A stretch of DNA of 64,000 nt from Nocardioides oceani (GCF_030412965.1 NZ_JAUHJQ010000001.1:214743-278742); one strand, 5' to 3'. Counted from the first letter of the stretch, positions 34,378-43,206 are shown. Made by a program: numbers and translations. Notes: generated from the sequence alone by a model not told the origin.

Positions 34378-35271
34378 GTGCGCGCGCAACCCCGCCCCCT
34401 GGGCGTGAACACCTGGGTCTGGACCTCCCCGCTCACCGACGCCGACCTCCCCCGCATGCTCGACCTCGTCGCCGGCCTCGGCTTCGACGCCGTCGAGCTG
34501 CCGCTCGAGGAGCCCGGTCACCTCGACCCCGCGCGGACCGCCGCCGCCGTCCGCGACGCCGGCCTCGTGCCGTACGTCGTCGGCGCGATGGCCCCCGGCC
34601 GCGACCTCGTCGCCACCGACGCCGCGACGGTGTCGCGCACGCAGGACTACCTGCGCAGCTGCGTCGACCTCGCGGCCGCCCTCGGCGCGCCCTCGGTGTG
34701 CGGCCCGTTCTACGCCGCGACCGGTCGGGTGTGGCGGATGACCGCCGAGGAGCGCCACGCGACGTACGACGAGTGGCGGACGAACCTCGCGCCGGTCCTC
34801 GACCACGCCCGGGCCGCCGGCGTGGTCATCGGCATCGAGCCGCTCAACCGCTACGAGACGTCGCTGGTCAACACCGTCGACCAGGCCCTCACCGCCCTCG
34901 AGCCGCTGCTCGGGCCCACCCTCGGCCTGGCGCTCGACACCTACCACCTCGGCATCGAGGAGCGCTCGAGCGCCGACGCCGTGCGCCGCGCCGGCCGGCA
35001 CCTGGTGCACCTCCAGGTCTGCGGCAACGACCGTGGCGCCCCCGGCCACGACCAGACCGACTGGCCGGCGCTGCTCGCCGCGCTCGACGAGGTCGGGTAC
35101 GCCGGCGCGCTGAACATCGAGAGCTTCACCCCCGACAACGCCGCCATCGCCGTGGCCGCCTCGATCTGGCGACCGCTCGCCGCCTCGCCCGACGACCTCG
35201 CCCGCGACGGCCTCACCTTCCTGCGCTCGCTCACCGCGACCGCCGCCCACGCCCCAGGAGGCACCCCATGA
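34378..35271 (+). CDS. D-tagatose/D-psicose 3-epimerase-like sugar isomerase (TIM barrel)
   Basis: 297 residues, AP-endonuclease-2/xylose-isomerase-like TIM barrel. The four metal ligands of the DTE family are visible: Glu in IGIEPLNRYETSLVNT, Asp in LALDTYHLGIEE, His in LQVCGNDRGAPGHDQTDW, and Glu in LNIESFTPDN. The N-terminus GVNTWVWTSPLTDADL is the typical first strand. It probably epimerises a ketose or a cyclic keto-sugar released by the imported compound. GTG 34378 is 8 nt after GGAAGG. ATGA overlap with the next gene. Confidence 0.85.
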   Translation: MRAQPRPLGVNTWVWTSPLTDADLPRMLDLVAGLGFDAVELPLEEPGHLDPARTAAAVRDAGLVPYVVGAMAPGRDLVATDAATVSRTQDYLRSCVDLAAALGAPSVCGPFYAATGRVWRMTAEERHATYDEWRTNLAPVLDHARAAGVVIGIEPLNRYETSLVNTVDQALTALEPLLGPTLGLALDTYHLGIEERSSADAVRRAGRHLVHLQVCGNDRGAPGHDQTDWPALLAALDEVGYAGALNIESFTPDNAAIAVAASIWRPLAASPDDLARDGLTFLRSLTATAAHAPGGTP

Positions 35272-36431
35272 CGGACGCGACCGGGCCGGGGGTGGCCGTC
35301 GTCGGCTACTCCTTCATGGGCAAGGCGCACTCCAACGCCTGGCGCAACGTCGGTGCCTTCTTCCCCGACGTCCCCCGGCCGCGCCGGCAGGTGCTCGTCG
35401 GCCGGGACCCGGCGGCGCTCAAGACGGCGGCGGACCGCTACGGCTGGGCCGACACCGCCACCGACTGGCGCGACGTGGTGACCCGCGACGACGTCGACGT
35501 GGTCGACATCTGCACCCCCGGCCACCTGCACGCCGAGATCGCGCTGGCCGCGCTCGAGGCCGGCAAGCACGTGCTGGTGGAGAAGCCGCTCGCGAACACG
35601 GTCGCCGAGTCCGAGGCGCTGGTCGCCGCGGCCGCGGCCGCCGCCGAGCGCGGCGTGGTGACGATGACCGGCTTCAACTACCGCCGCGTGCCGGCGCTCG
35701 CGCTCGCCCGCCGGATGATCGCCGAGGGCCGCATCGGCACGGTGCGCCAGGTCCGCGCCAGCTACCTCCAGGACTGGCTCGTCGACGAGGCGGCCCCCAT
35801 GACGTGGCGGCTGCGCCGCGAGTCGGCCGGCTCCGGCGTGCTCGGCGACCTCGGCTCGCACGTCGTCGACCAGCTCCACCACCTGCTCGGCGAGCCCGTC
35901 GTGGCCGCCAGCGGCCACCTGCGCACCTTCGTGCCCGAGCGTGCCGGCGACCACGGCCCGGAGCCGGTCACCGTGGACGACGCCGCGTGGGCCACCCTCG
36001 AGACCGCCTCGGGGGTGGTGGCCAGCGTGGAGGTCAGCCGGATGGCGACCAGCCGCAAGAACGCCCTGCAGCTCGAGGTCTACGGCACGACCGGCTCGCT
36101 CTCCTTCGACCTCGAGCGGCTCAACGAGCTCGGCGTGGACGACCGCGCGCTCGACCCGGACGGCGGCGTACGTCGCGTGCTGGTCACCGAGGCCACCCAC
36201 CCCTACCTCGACGCCTGGTGGCCGCCGGGCCACACGCTCGGCTGGGACAGCACGTTCACCTCGCAGGCCGCCGACTTCCTGACCGCGGTCGCGAACCGGA
36301 CCCAGCCGTCGCCGTCGTTCGCCGACGGCCTGGCCGTCCAGCGGGTGCTGGCGGCCATCGAGGAGAGTGCGGGACGCTCGGGCGCCCGCGTCGACGTACC
36401 CGCACCCGCCCCGACCCCCCAGGAGAGCTGA
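35268..36431 (+). CDS. Gfo/Idh/MocA-family NAD(P)-dependent oxidoreductase
   Basis: 387 residues. N-terminal Rossmann fold (VAVVGYSFMGKAHSNAWRN, a GxGxxG-like variant GYSFMG), VVDICTPGHLHAEIALAALEAGKHVLVEKPLA with the EKP motif, then the C-terminal GFO_IDH_MocA domain (GFNYRRVPALALARRMI ... GSGVLGDLGSHVVDQLHHLLGE, catalytic-like His). It oxidises or reduces a sugar or inositol-like hydroxyl. Co-encoded with two TIM-barrel isomerases and a type-1-fold importer, a set used for inositols, 3-keto-sugars or rare pentoses. Confidence 0.9.
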   Translation: MTDATGPGVAVVGYSFMGKAHSNAWRNVGAFFPDVPRPRRQVLVGRDPAALKTAADRYGWADTATDWRDVVTRDDVDVVDICTPGHLHAEIALAALEAGKHVLVEKPLANTVAESEALVAAAAAAAERGVVTMTGFNYRRVPALALARRMIAEGRIGTVRQVRASYLQDWLVDEAAPMTWRLRRESAGSGVLGDLGSHVVDQLHHLLGEPVVAASGHLRTFVPERAGDHGPEPVTVDDAAWATLETASGVVASVEVSRMATSRKNALQLEVYGTTGSLSFDLERLNELGVDDRALDPDGGVRRVLVTEATHPYLDAWWPPGHTLGWDSTFTSQAADFLTAVANRTQPSPSFADGLAVQRVLAAIEESAGRSGARVDVPAPAPTPQES

Positions 36432-36432
36432 G

Positions 36433-37431
36433 ATGGGCAAGCGCTTCACCCTCTTCACCGGCCAGTGGGCCGACCTGCCGCTGGAGGAGGTCGCGCGCCT
36501 GGCCGCCGGCTGGGGCTACGACGGCCTCGAGATCGCCGTGTCCGGGGAGCACCTCGACGCGTGGCGGTGGGACGAGCCGGGGTACGTCGAGGGGCGGCTG
36601 GAGATCCTCGAGCGGCACGGCCTGGGCTGCTGGGCGATCTCCAACCACCTGACCGGGCAGGCCGTCTGCGACGACCCGATCGACGAGCGCCACCGCGCGA
36701 TCGTCCGCGAGCGGGTCTGGGGCGACGGCGCCCCGGAGGGCGTGCGCAGCCGCGCCGCGGAGGAGATGCGGCTGACCGCGCGGCTCGCCCAGCGGATGGG
36801 CGTCTCCACCGTCGTCGGCTTCACCGGCTCCTCGATCTGGCCCTACGTCGCGATGTTCCCGCCGGTCCCGGCCTCCCGGATCGACGCCGGCTACCAGGAC
36901 TTCGCCGACCGGTGGCACCCCATCCTCGACGTCTTCGACGAGTGCGGCGTCCGGTTCGCCCACGAGGTGCACCCCTCGGAGATCGCCTACGACTACTGGT
37001 CGACCGTCCGCACGCTCGAGGCGATCGGCCACCGCGAGGCGTTCGGGCTCAACTGGGACCCCAGCCACATGCTGTGGCAGGACCTCGACCCGGTCGCGTT
37101 CATCTCCGACTTCGCCGACCGGATCTACCACGTCGACTGCAAGGACACCCGCCTGCGCGTGGGCGGCGGCCGGAACGGCCGGCTCTCCTCCCACCTGCCG
37201 TGGGGCGACCCCCGCCGCGGTTGGGACTTCGTCTCCACCGGCCGCGGGCAGGTGCCCTGGGAGGACTCCTTCCGCGCGCTCGCCGCCATCGGCTACGACG
37301 GCCCGATCTCGGTGGAGTGGGAGGACGCCGGCATGGACCGCCTCCACGGCGCGCCCGAGGCGCTGGCGTTCCTCCGGCGCTTCGACTACGACCCGCCGAG
37401 CGCCGCCTTCGACGCCGCGTTCAGCTCCTAG
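36433..37431 (+). CDS. Sugar phosphate isomerase/epimerase-like TIM-barrel protein
   Basis: 332 residues, xylose-isomerase-like TIM barrel of a different subgroup. Conserved residues include Glu in GYDGLEIAVSGEHLDAW, Glu/His in FAHEVHPSEIAYDYW, Asp/His in NWDPSHMLWQDLD, Asp/Cys in YHVDCKDTRLR and Glu in SVEWEDAGMDR, a plausible metal site. Starts one base after the previous stop (TGA G ATG). Last gene of the ROK-linked catabolic operon; no terminator is evident in the 21-bp gap before the convergent SGNH gene. Confidence 0.85.
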   Translation: MGKRFTLFTGQWADLPLEEVARLAAGWGYDGLEIAVSGEHLDAWRWDEPGYVEGRLEILERHGLGCWAISNHLTGQAVCDDPIDERHRAIVRERVWGDGAPEGVRSRAAEEMRLTARLAQRMGVSTVVGFTGSSIWPYVAMFPPVPASRIDAGYQDFADRWHPILDVFDECGVRFAHEVHPSEIAYDYWSTVRTLEAIGHREAFGLNWDPSHMLWQDLDPVAFISDFADRIYHVDCKDTRLRVGGGRNGRLSSHLPWGDPRRGWDFVSTGRGQVPWEDSFRALAAIGYDGPISVEWEDAGMDRLHGAPEALAFLRRFDYDPPSAAFDAAFSS

Positions 37432-37452
37432 CGCGGTCCCCGACCGATCCGC

Positions 37453-38178
37453 TCAGACGCCGGCGGCGGCGATCGCGGCGGCCACGGCGTCGCCGAAGGC
37501 GCGGTGGCCCTCCGGCGTCAGGTGCAGCCGGTCGTCGAGGTAGGCCAGGTCCAGCCCGCTGGTCGGGACGTACGTCGCCGCGTGCTGCTCCGCGAGCCCC
37601 GCGAGCAGCTGGTCCACGCGCGGCACCCGCGCTGCCCGCGACGGTGCCGTCGCGGGGCCGACCACCACGACCGGCGCCCCGCCGGCCCGCGCCTCGACCC
37701 GGTCCATCAGCCGCTCGAACCCGGCACGGATCGCGGCGTCGGGCTGGTCGACGTCGTTGAGCCCGCCCTCGACGACCACCAGGTCGACCGGGCCGCGCAG
37801 CGCACCAGCCGCCCGCTCCGCGAACGACACCGACGGGCCGCACGCGCTCGCGCCGGCGCTGAACCCCGAGCCGGAGAAACCCGCGACCCGGACCCGGCCC
37901 GCGAGCCGCGACGGCCACGACGTACCGATCTCGTCCAGGCCGAGGCCGGCCGACCACGAGTCGCCGATCACGACGACGTCGCGGCCCGCGCCCGTCACGA
38001 TCTCCGCGCGCTCGGCCGAGTCGGCGGTGAACCGCTCGCAGCGGTTCGTGCCGTCACCGCGCGCCCGTTCGGCGAGCTGCACGAGCAGCACGCCGACGAC
38101 GAGCAGCAGGCACAGGGCCAGGGCGAGGGACCGCCCCGACGGGCGACGGGCGAGGAGCACGCACCGATGGTGCGGCAC
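37453..38178 (-). CDS. Membrane-anchored SGNH/GDSL-type hydrolase
   Basis: About 241 residues. After a short basic N-terminus (HHRCVLLARRPSGR) comes one hydrophobic helix (SLALALCLLLVVGVLLVQLAE), then an extracytoplasmic SGNH domain: block I VVIGDSWSAGLG (Ser), block III GGLNDVD (Asn) and block V DRLHLTPEGHRAFG (Asp, His). Such enzymes act as esterases or lipases on cell-envelope or extracellular acyl esters. GTG at 38178 is assumed; a GTG at 38160 is an alternative. No linked function. Confidence 0.85.
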   Translation of the reverse strand: MPHHRCVLLARRPSGRSLALALCLLLVVGVLLVQLAERARGDGTNRCERFTADSAERAEIVTGAGRDVVVIGDSWSAGLGLDEIGTSWPSRLAGRVRVAGFSGSGFSAGASACGPSVSFAERAAGALRGPVDLVVVEGGLNDVDQPDAAIRAGFERLMDRVEARAGGAPVVVVGPATAPSRAARVPRVDQLLAGLAEQHAATYVPTSGLDLAYLDDRLHLTPEGHRAFGDAVAAAIAAAGV

Positions 38179-38297
38179 GCCCCGCCCGCCCGCCGGCGTT
38201 GTTGCAGGACCGTTGCCGGATCGCCGCAAAATGACCGACTTCTCAGGCAGGACCGGCACCCCGCGGCCGGGGCTCCGGCCTCAGCCGTCGACGCGGG

Positions 38298-39845
38298 TCA
38301 GGCCAGCGCGTACGCCGCCAGCTCGCCCGCGAGGTCCTCGTTGGCGCGGCCGCGGACGATCGTGCCGTCGCCGGTGTGCTCGAGGGAGTCGATCTCGCCC
38401 TGCTGGTGGAGCCGGTTGATCAGGTCGCCCCGCTCGTAGGGCAGCAGCGCGGAGAACTCCACGCCCGGCCGGGGCAGCTCGCCCTCCACCACGGCGAGCG
38501 CCTCGTCGATGCCCTCGCCGGTCCTGGCGCTCACCACGACGCAGTGCGGCTCGCGCTGCTGGAGGCGGGCCAGGACCATCGGGTCGGCCGCGTCGGCCTT
38601 GTTGATGACCACGAGCTCGGGCACCTGGTCCGCGCCGATCTCGGCGAAGACCTCGCGCACCGCGGCGATCTGCCCCTCGGGGTCGGGGTGGGAGCCGTCG
38701 ACGACGTGGAGCACCAGGTCGGCGTCGGCCACCTCCTCCAACGTGGAGCGGAACGCCTCGACGAGCTGGTGGGGCAGGTGCCGCACGAACCCGACGGTGT
38801 CCGACATCGTGTAGACCCGGCCGTCGGCCGTCGTCGTACGCCGCGTCGTGGGGTCCAGCGTCGCGAACAGCGCGTCCTCGACGAGCACCCCGGCACCGGT
38901 GAGCCGGTTGAGCAGCGAGGACTTGCCTGCGTTGGTGTAGCCGGCGATCGCGACGGCAGGCACCTGGTGGCGACGGCGCTCCTGGCGCTTGGTGTCGCGG
39001 GTGCCCTTCATCTCGCGCAGCTCACGGCGGAGCTTGGCGATCCGGGTGTTGATCCGGCGCCGGTCGGTCTCGATCTTGGTCTCACCGGGGCCACGGCCGC
39101 CGATGCCGACACCGCCGGCGGCACGACCGCCGACCTGGCGCGACAGGTTGCCACCCCAACCACGCAGGCGCTGCTTGAGGTAGGTCAGCTGCGCCAGCTC
39201 GACCTGCGCCTGGCCCTCCTTGGACTTCGCGTGCTGGGCGAAGATGTCGAGGATCAGCGCGGTCCGGTCGACGACCTTGACCTTGAGCCGGTCCTCCAGG
39301 TTCCTCAGCTGGCTCGGCGCGAGCTCGCCGTCGCAGATCACGGTGTCCGCGCCGGTGGCGGCGACGATCTCCTTGAGCCCCTCGACCTTGCCGCGACCGA
39401 TGTACGTCGCCGGGTCGGGCCGCTGCCGGCGCTGGTAGATCGCGTCGAGCACCTCCGAGCCGGCCGTCTCCGCGAGCAGCGCGAGCTCGGCCATGGAGTT
39501 CTCGGCGTCCGCGACGCTGCCCTCGGTCCACACGCCGACCAGGACGACGCGCTCGAGGCGCAGCTGGCGGTACTCGACCTCGGTGATGTCCTCGAGGTCG
39601 GTGCGCAGCCCCGCGACGCGGCGCAGCTCGTGGCGCTCGGCGAGGTCGAGCTGGCCGGTGGTCAGCTCCTCCTCGGGGTCGGGCTCGTCGGCGTACCCGG
39701 ACTCGAAGTCGTCCAGGTCGTCCTGGTCGTGGTCATCGAGGTCGTCGTGCTCGTCGAGCTCGGCGGTGCCCTCGTCCTCGTCCCAGCCGCGGGTCTCCTC
39801 CAGCTCGGTGTCGAGCGAGAAGTCCCGTGCGTTCGCGTTGGTCAT
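38298..39845 (-). CDS. hflX: Ribosome-associated GTPase HflX
   Basis: 515 residues. A long acidic N-terminal extension (about 1-60, EDEGTAELDEHDDLDDHDQDD) precedes the HflX N-domain (LAELALLAETAGSEVLDAIYQRRQRPDPATYIGRGKVEGL) and linker helices (QLTYLKQRLRGWGGNLS). The G domain has GYTNAGKSSLLNRL (G1), DTVGFVRHLP (G3), VINKADAAD (G4) and VSARTGEG (G5). HflX splits stalled ribosomes. ATG at 39845 has GGAGG only 3 nt upstream, and a further start at 39884 is possible. Same gene order as M. tuberculosis Rv2725c beside dapF and miaA, with accessory genes between. Confidence 0.93.
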   Translation of the reverse strand: MTNANARDFSLDTELEETRGWDEDEGTAELDEHDDLDDHDQDDLDDFESGYADEPDPEEELTTGQLDLAERHELRRVAGLRTDLEDITEVEYRQLRLERVVLVGVWTEGSVADAENSMAELALLAETAGSEVLDAIYQRRQRPDPATYIGRGKVEGLKEIVAATGADTVICDGELAPSQLRNLEDRLKVKVVDRTALILDIFAQHAKSKEGQAQVELAQLTYLKQRLRGWGGNLSRQVGGRAAGGVGIGGRGPGETKIETDRRRINTRIAKLRRELREMKGTRDTKRQERRRHQVPAVAIAGYTNAGKSSLLNRLTGAGVLVEDALFATLDPTTRRTTTADGRVYTMSDTVGFVRHLPHQLVEAFRSTLEEVADADLVLHVVDGSHPDPEGQIAAVREVFAEIGADQVPELVVINKADAADPMVLARLQQREPHCVVVSARTGEGIDEALAVVEGELPRPGVEFSALLPYERGDLINRLHQQGEIDSLEHTGDGTIVRGRANEDLAGELAAYALA

Positions 39846-39937
39846 GTGCCTCCGTGTCTTGCCAGGTGTGGTGCTCAGCGTCATCTCGGAGATCTCAACG
39901 CCTCCGGGTCCTCCACTATGCCCGCTTGACTGGTCTC

Positions 39938-40552
39938 GTGGACAACCCTTTCCCCGCGCTGCCGCCCGCCATCCGCCTGCTCGGCCTGGCCGGCGCGCCC
40001 GGCGTCGGCAAGAGCACGGTCGCCGCGGCGCTGGCAGCCGAGCACGGGCTGGCCGTGGTCCCGATGGACGGGTTCCACTACGCCGACGTCGAGCTGGCCC
40101 GGCGCGGGCTGCTGGACCGCAAGGGCGCGCCGGAGACCTTCGACGCCGAGGGGTACGCCGCGTTGCTGCGGCGCGTGCGCGGGCGCGAGCCGTCGGTGGT
40201 CGCCCCCTCGTTCGACCGCGACCTCGAGCAGCCGCTCGCCGGGGCGATCGCGGTGCCGGCGGCCGGCACGGTGGTGACCGAGGGCAACTACCTGCTGCTC
40301 GACGAGCCGCGCTGGCACGCGGTGCGCGCGCAGCTCGACGAGGTCTGGCACCTGCACGTCGACGACGACCTGCGGCAGGAGCGGCTGGTCGCCCGCCACG
40401 TGCGGCACGGCAAGACCTCGGAGGAGGCGCAGGCGTGGGTCGCCCGCGTGGACGAGCCCAACGCGCGGCTCGTCGACGCCGCCGCGCGCCGGGCCGACCG
40501 CGTCGTCGACCTCACCGGGTGGGCGGCGTACCCCGCGCCACCGGCCGGCTAG
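39938..40552 (+). CDS. Nucleoside/nucleotide or sugar kinase-like P-loop protein
   Basis: 204 residues, single-domain P-loop kinase of the uridine kinase/pantothenate kinase (PRK) superfamily. GLAGAPGVGKSTVAA is the P-loop near residue 14-25; VVPMDGFHYADVEL holds the Asp-Gly-Phe-His motif of PanK/UDK-like kinases; TVVTEGNYLLLDEPRW and EEVWHLHVDDDLRQERLVARHVRHGKT form the lid region. Substrate unknown; related proteins are annotated as nucleoside/nucleotide kinase or fructokinase FrcK-like. GTG at 39938 is likely, perhaps leaderless. Divergent from hflX; overlaps the convergent small gene by 4 nt. Confidence 0.8.
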   Translation: MDNPFPALPPAIRLLGLAGAPGVGKSTVAAALAAEHGLAVVPMDGFHYADVELARRGLLDRKGAPETFDAEGYAALLRRVRGREPSVVAPSFDRDLEQPLAGAIAVPAAGTVVTEGNYLLLDEPRWHAVRAQLDEVWHLHVDDDLRQERLVARHVRHGKTSEEAQAWVARVDEPNARLVDAAARRADRVVDLTGWAAYPAPPAG

Positions 40553-40758
40553 CTCTTCTTCTTCAGCGCGCCCGGCTTGTGCACGGCCTCCCCGCCGGAC
40601 TTCTCGCTCTTCACGAGGTACTGCGGATCGTCCTTGCTCGCCTTGACGTCCCGCTTCGCGGCGTGGGTGTCGGAGGTGATCTTCTTCTCCACCTCGCCCT
40701 CGGCGGTGCCGCCGTGGGACTTCCACTCGACCTTGTCGCCCTTCTTGAACTCCGTCAT
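40549..40758 (-). CDS. DUF2945 small TUDOR-like domain protein
   Basis: 69 residues, Lys-rich: MTEFKKGDKVEWKSHGGTAEGEVEKKITSDT then DPQYLVKSEKSGGEAVHKPGALKKK. The KKGDKVEWK and QYLVKSEKSG blocks match DUF2945 (hypervirulence-associated TUDOR domain), a small beta-barrel of unknown role, common in actinobacteria and proteobacteria. Four residues overlap the tail of the convergent kinase gene. A strong palindrome lies 46-91 bp upstream. Confidence 0.82.
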   Translation of the reverse strand: MTEFKKGDKVEWKSHGGTAEGEVEKKITSDTHAAKRDVKASKDDPQYLVKSEKSGGEAVHKPGALKKKS

Positions 40759-40803
40759 GGGACGACCGGTACCCCGCCGCGCCGCGCCGACCCCGACGAT
40801 CGT

Positions 40804-40849
40804 CTCGTGATGCCCAGCGTGCGGCGGAGCGCACTCTGGGCATCACGAG
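40804..40849. terminator. Palindrome between the SDR and DUF2945 genes
   Basis: Perfect 14-bp arms CTCGTGATGCCCAG (40804-40817) and CTGGGCATCACGAG (40836-40849), with an inner GTGCG/CGCAC pair. It lies 11 bp beyond the minus-strand SDR stop, so it may terminate that gene, or be a palindromic repeat. Confidence 0.6.
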
Positions 40850-40859
40850 GCGGGGGGAC

Positions 40860-41636
40860 CTACTTGGGAGGCATCCGGATGCCGCCGTCGACGCGGATCG
40901 TCTCGGCGTTCATGTAGGAGTTGGTCACGCACTCCAGCACCATCGAGGCCAGCTCGTCGGGGGTGCCGAGGCGCTTGGGGAACAGCACGCTCTCGCCCAG
41001 CTTGGCCTTGAACGCCTCCGCGCCCTCGCCCTCGCCGTAGATCGGGGTCTCGATGAGGCCGGGGGCGACGGTGTTGAGGCGGATCGCGGCGGCGGAGAGG
41101 TCGCGGGCGATCGGGAGGGTCATGCCGACGACGCCGCCCTTGGAGGCGGAGTACGACGCCTGGCCGATCTGGCCGTCGAACGCGGCGACCGAGGCGAGGT
41201 TGACGATCGCGCCGCGCTCGCCGGTCGACGTCGGCTCCTGGGTGCTCATCACCGTGGCGGCCTGGCGGACCACGTCGAAGGTGCCGACCAGGTTGATCGC
41301 GACGACCTTCTTGAACGCGTCGAGGTCGTGGGCCGACTCCAGCGTGCCGTCGCGGCCGATGGTCCGCGCGGCCCAGCCGATGCCGGCGGAGTTGACGACC
41401 GCGCGCAGCGGCGCGATCTCGGCGGCGGCGCGGACGGCGCCGGCGATCTGCTCGCTGTCGGTCACGTCGACGCGGGCGAAGACGCCGCCGATCTCCGCGG
41501 CGAGGGCCTCGCCCTTGTCGGCCTGGAGGTCCGCGACGACCACGACGGCCCCGCGGGCGGCGAGCTGGCGGGCGCAGGCAGCGCCGATGCCCGACGCTCC
41601 GCCCGTGACGATGGCACTGGCTCCGTTGAGTTCCAT
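40860..41636 (-). CDS. SDR-family dehydrogenase (3-hydroxyacyl-CoA dehydrogenase type II-like)
   Basis: 258 residues. NAD site VTGGASGIGAACARQ near residue 10, VVVADLQAD (Asp, NAD preference), NSAGIGWAART, catalytic IVNLASVAAFDGQIGQASYSASKGG (Ser, Tyr, Lys) and the family C-terminus NSYMNAETIRVDGGIRMPPK. This subgroup reduces or oxidises 3-hydroxyacyl-CoA or related hydroxy compounds. A 28-bp gap separates it from dapF upstream on the same strand. A palindrome follows the stop. Confidence 0.88.
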   Translation of the reverse strand: MELNGASAIVTGGASGIGAACARQLAARGAVVVVADLQADKGEALAAEIGGVFARVDVTDSEQIAGAVRAAAEIAPLRAVVNSAGIGWAARTIGRDGTLESAHDLDAFKKVVAINLVGTFDVVRQAATVMSTQEPTSTGERGAIVNLASVAAFDGQIGQASYSASKGGVVGMTLPIARDLSAAAIRLNTVAPGLIETPIYGEGEGAEAFKAKLGESVLFPKRLGTPDELASMVLECVTNSYMNAETIRVDGGIRMPPK

Positions 41637-41664
41637 GCAGCGGACTGTAGTGGCCCGCCGCGCC

Positions 41665-42534
41665 TCACAGGGCGGTGGTTCCGCGGGCCACCACGACCGC
41701 CGGGCCGCTCATCAGCACCCGGTCGTCGGCGGTCCAGGTGATCTCCAGCGTGCCGCCCGGCAGGTCCACCCGGTACGTCGCGTCCGCGCCCGGTCCCCCG
41801 GCGGCCCGGCCGTCGGCCACCGCCGCCGCGACCGCGACCGCGCACGCACCGGTCCCGCAGGACCGGGTCTCCCCCGAGCCGCGCTCGTGCACCCGCATCG
41901 CGACGTGGCCGGCGCCGCGGCGCTCGACGAACTCGACGTTGACCCCGTGCGGGTAGACCGACCGGTCGAAGTCCGGCTCGCTCGCGAGCGGGCCGACCGG
42001 GCCGTCGACCGCCAGCGACTGGCCCTCGTCGAGGAACGCCACCGCGTGCGGGTTGCCCATGTCGACGTGCGCGGCCGCCCACCGGGCCGACCCCACCGCG
42101 ACCTCGGTCGTGCCGAGCACCTGCGGGCGCCCCATGTCGACGGTGATCCGGTCGCCGTCCACCTCGATCACCTTCACCCCGGCCCGGGTGCCGACCGGGA
42201 TCGGCCGGCCCGGCTCGACGAGACCCTCCTCGAGCAGGTGCCGCGCGAAGACGCGCACGCCGTTGCCGCACATCTCCGAGAGCGAGCCGTCGCTGTTGCG
42301 GTAGTCCATGAACCACTCCGCCTCGGCGGGGTCCGCGTGCTCGCGCGCCGCGGCGTACGCCTCGGTGCGGACGACCCGCAGCACGCCGTCGCCGCCGATG
42401 CCGGCGCGCCGGTCGCACAGCCGCGCGACCCGGGCGGGGTCGAGGTCGCCGTGGACCGTGCCGTCGTGGTCGGGCAGCAGGACGAAGTCGTTCTCGGTGC
42501 CGTGCCCCTTCAGGAAGGGGTAACCCTCACTCAT
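41665..42534 (-). CDS. dapF: Diaminopimelate epimerase
   Basis: 289 residues; interconverts LL- and meso-diaminopimelate for peptidoglycan and lysine. N-terminal PFLKGHGTENDFVLLPD is the substrate-binding start. The two catalytic cysteines are in SEMCGNGVRVFARHL (about residue 88) and SGETRSCGTGACAVAVAA (about 225). Length fits the actinobacterial enzyme. It overlaps the end of the pyridoxamine-oxidase-like gene by 8 nt, so the two are co-transcribed. Position between hflX and miaA matches the conserved actinobacterial order. Confidence 0.96.
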   Translation of the reverse strand: MSEGYPFLKGHGTENDFVLLPDHDGTVHGDLDPARVARLCDRRAGIGGDGVLRVVRTEAYAAAREHADPAEAEWFMDYRNSDGSLSEMCGNGVRVFARHLLEEGLVEPGRPIPVGTRAGVKVIEVDGDRITVDMGRPQVLGTTEVAVGSARWAAAHVDMGNPHAVAFLDEGQSLAVDGPVGPLASEPDFDRSVYPHGVNVEFVERRGAGHVAMRVHERGSGETRSCGTGACAVAVAAAVADGRAAGGPGADATYRVDLPGGTLEITWTADDRVLMSGPAVVVARGTTAL

Positions 42535-43174
42535 AGAGGCTCTTCCCGTAGTTCTCCGGCCGGTAGTAGTCGTCGAGCTGCGCGATGTCCATGCCGTTGG
42601 CCTCGACCTCCTTGGCGATGAGCGCGCGGCGCGGGACCTTCGCCTCGGGGTCCCACGTCTCCGGCTGCCACAGCCCGCTGCGCAGGAAGGCCTTGGCGCA
42701 GTGGAAGAACAGGTCCTCGATCTCCACGACCACCGCCAGCAGCGGTCGGTGCCCCTTGACGACCAGCTCGTCGAACCAGGGCGCGTCGCTGACCAGCCGG
42801 GCCCGGCCGTTGACCCGCAGCGTGTCGCCCCGGCCGGGGATGAAGAAGTTCAGCCCGACGTGCGGGTTGACCAGGATGTTGCGGTAGCCGTCGGCCCGCC
42901 GGTTGCCGGGCCGCTCGGCCAGCGCGATCGTCGCGTCGTCCAGGACGTGCACCAGCTGGCCGGGCGGGTCGCCCTTCGGGGACGCGTCGCACCGGCCCTC
43001 GGCGTCGCTGGTCGCCATCACGCAGAACGGCGAGGCGGCCAGCCAGTCCCGGTCGACGGGGAGCAGCGCGGGGCGCGACTTGTCCCGGGCCCGCTGGTTC
43101 GGCTCGCCCAGCAGCGCGACGAGCTCCTCGACGCTCGTGATGTCGCTGGCGGGCGGGGCGGCGGTGTCGGTCAC
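42527..43174 (-). CDS. Pyridoxamine 5'-phosphate oxidase family protein
   Basis: 215 residues, flavin-binding split-barrel of the MSMEG_1061/FMN-binding type. SPFCVMATSDAEGRCDASPKGDPPGQLVHVLDDATIALAERPGNR is the barrel start, HVGLNFFIPGRGDTLRVNGRARL the second half, and a C-terminal KAFLRSGLWQPE motif with ALIAKEVE follows. Such enzymes reduce or oxidise unknown low-potential substrates in actinobacteria, often with F420 or FMN. Co-transcribed with dapF (8-nt overlap). Confidence 0.88.
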   Translation of the reverse strand: MTDTAAPPASDITSVEELVALLGEPNQRARDKSRPALLPVDRDWLAASPFCVMATSDAEGRCDASPKGDPPGQLVHVLDDATIALAERPGNRRADGYRNILVNPHVGLNFFIPGRGDTLRVNGRARLVSDAPWFDELVVKGHRPLLAVVVEIEDLFFHCAKAFLRSGLWQPETWDPEAKVPRRALIAKEVEANGMDIAQLDDYYRPENYGKSLYE

Positions 43175-43206
43175 CTCTCCACGGTAGTGCGCGCCGCCCC
43201 CTCACC

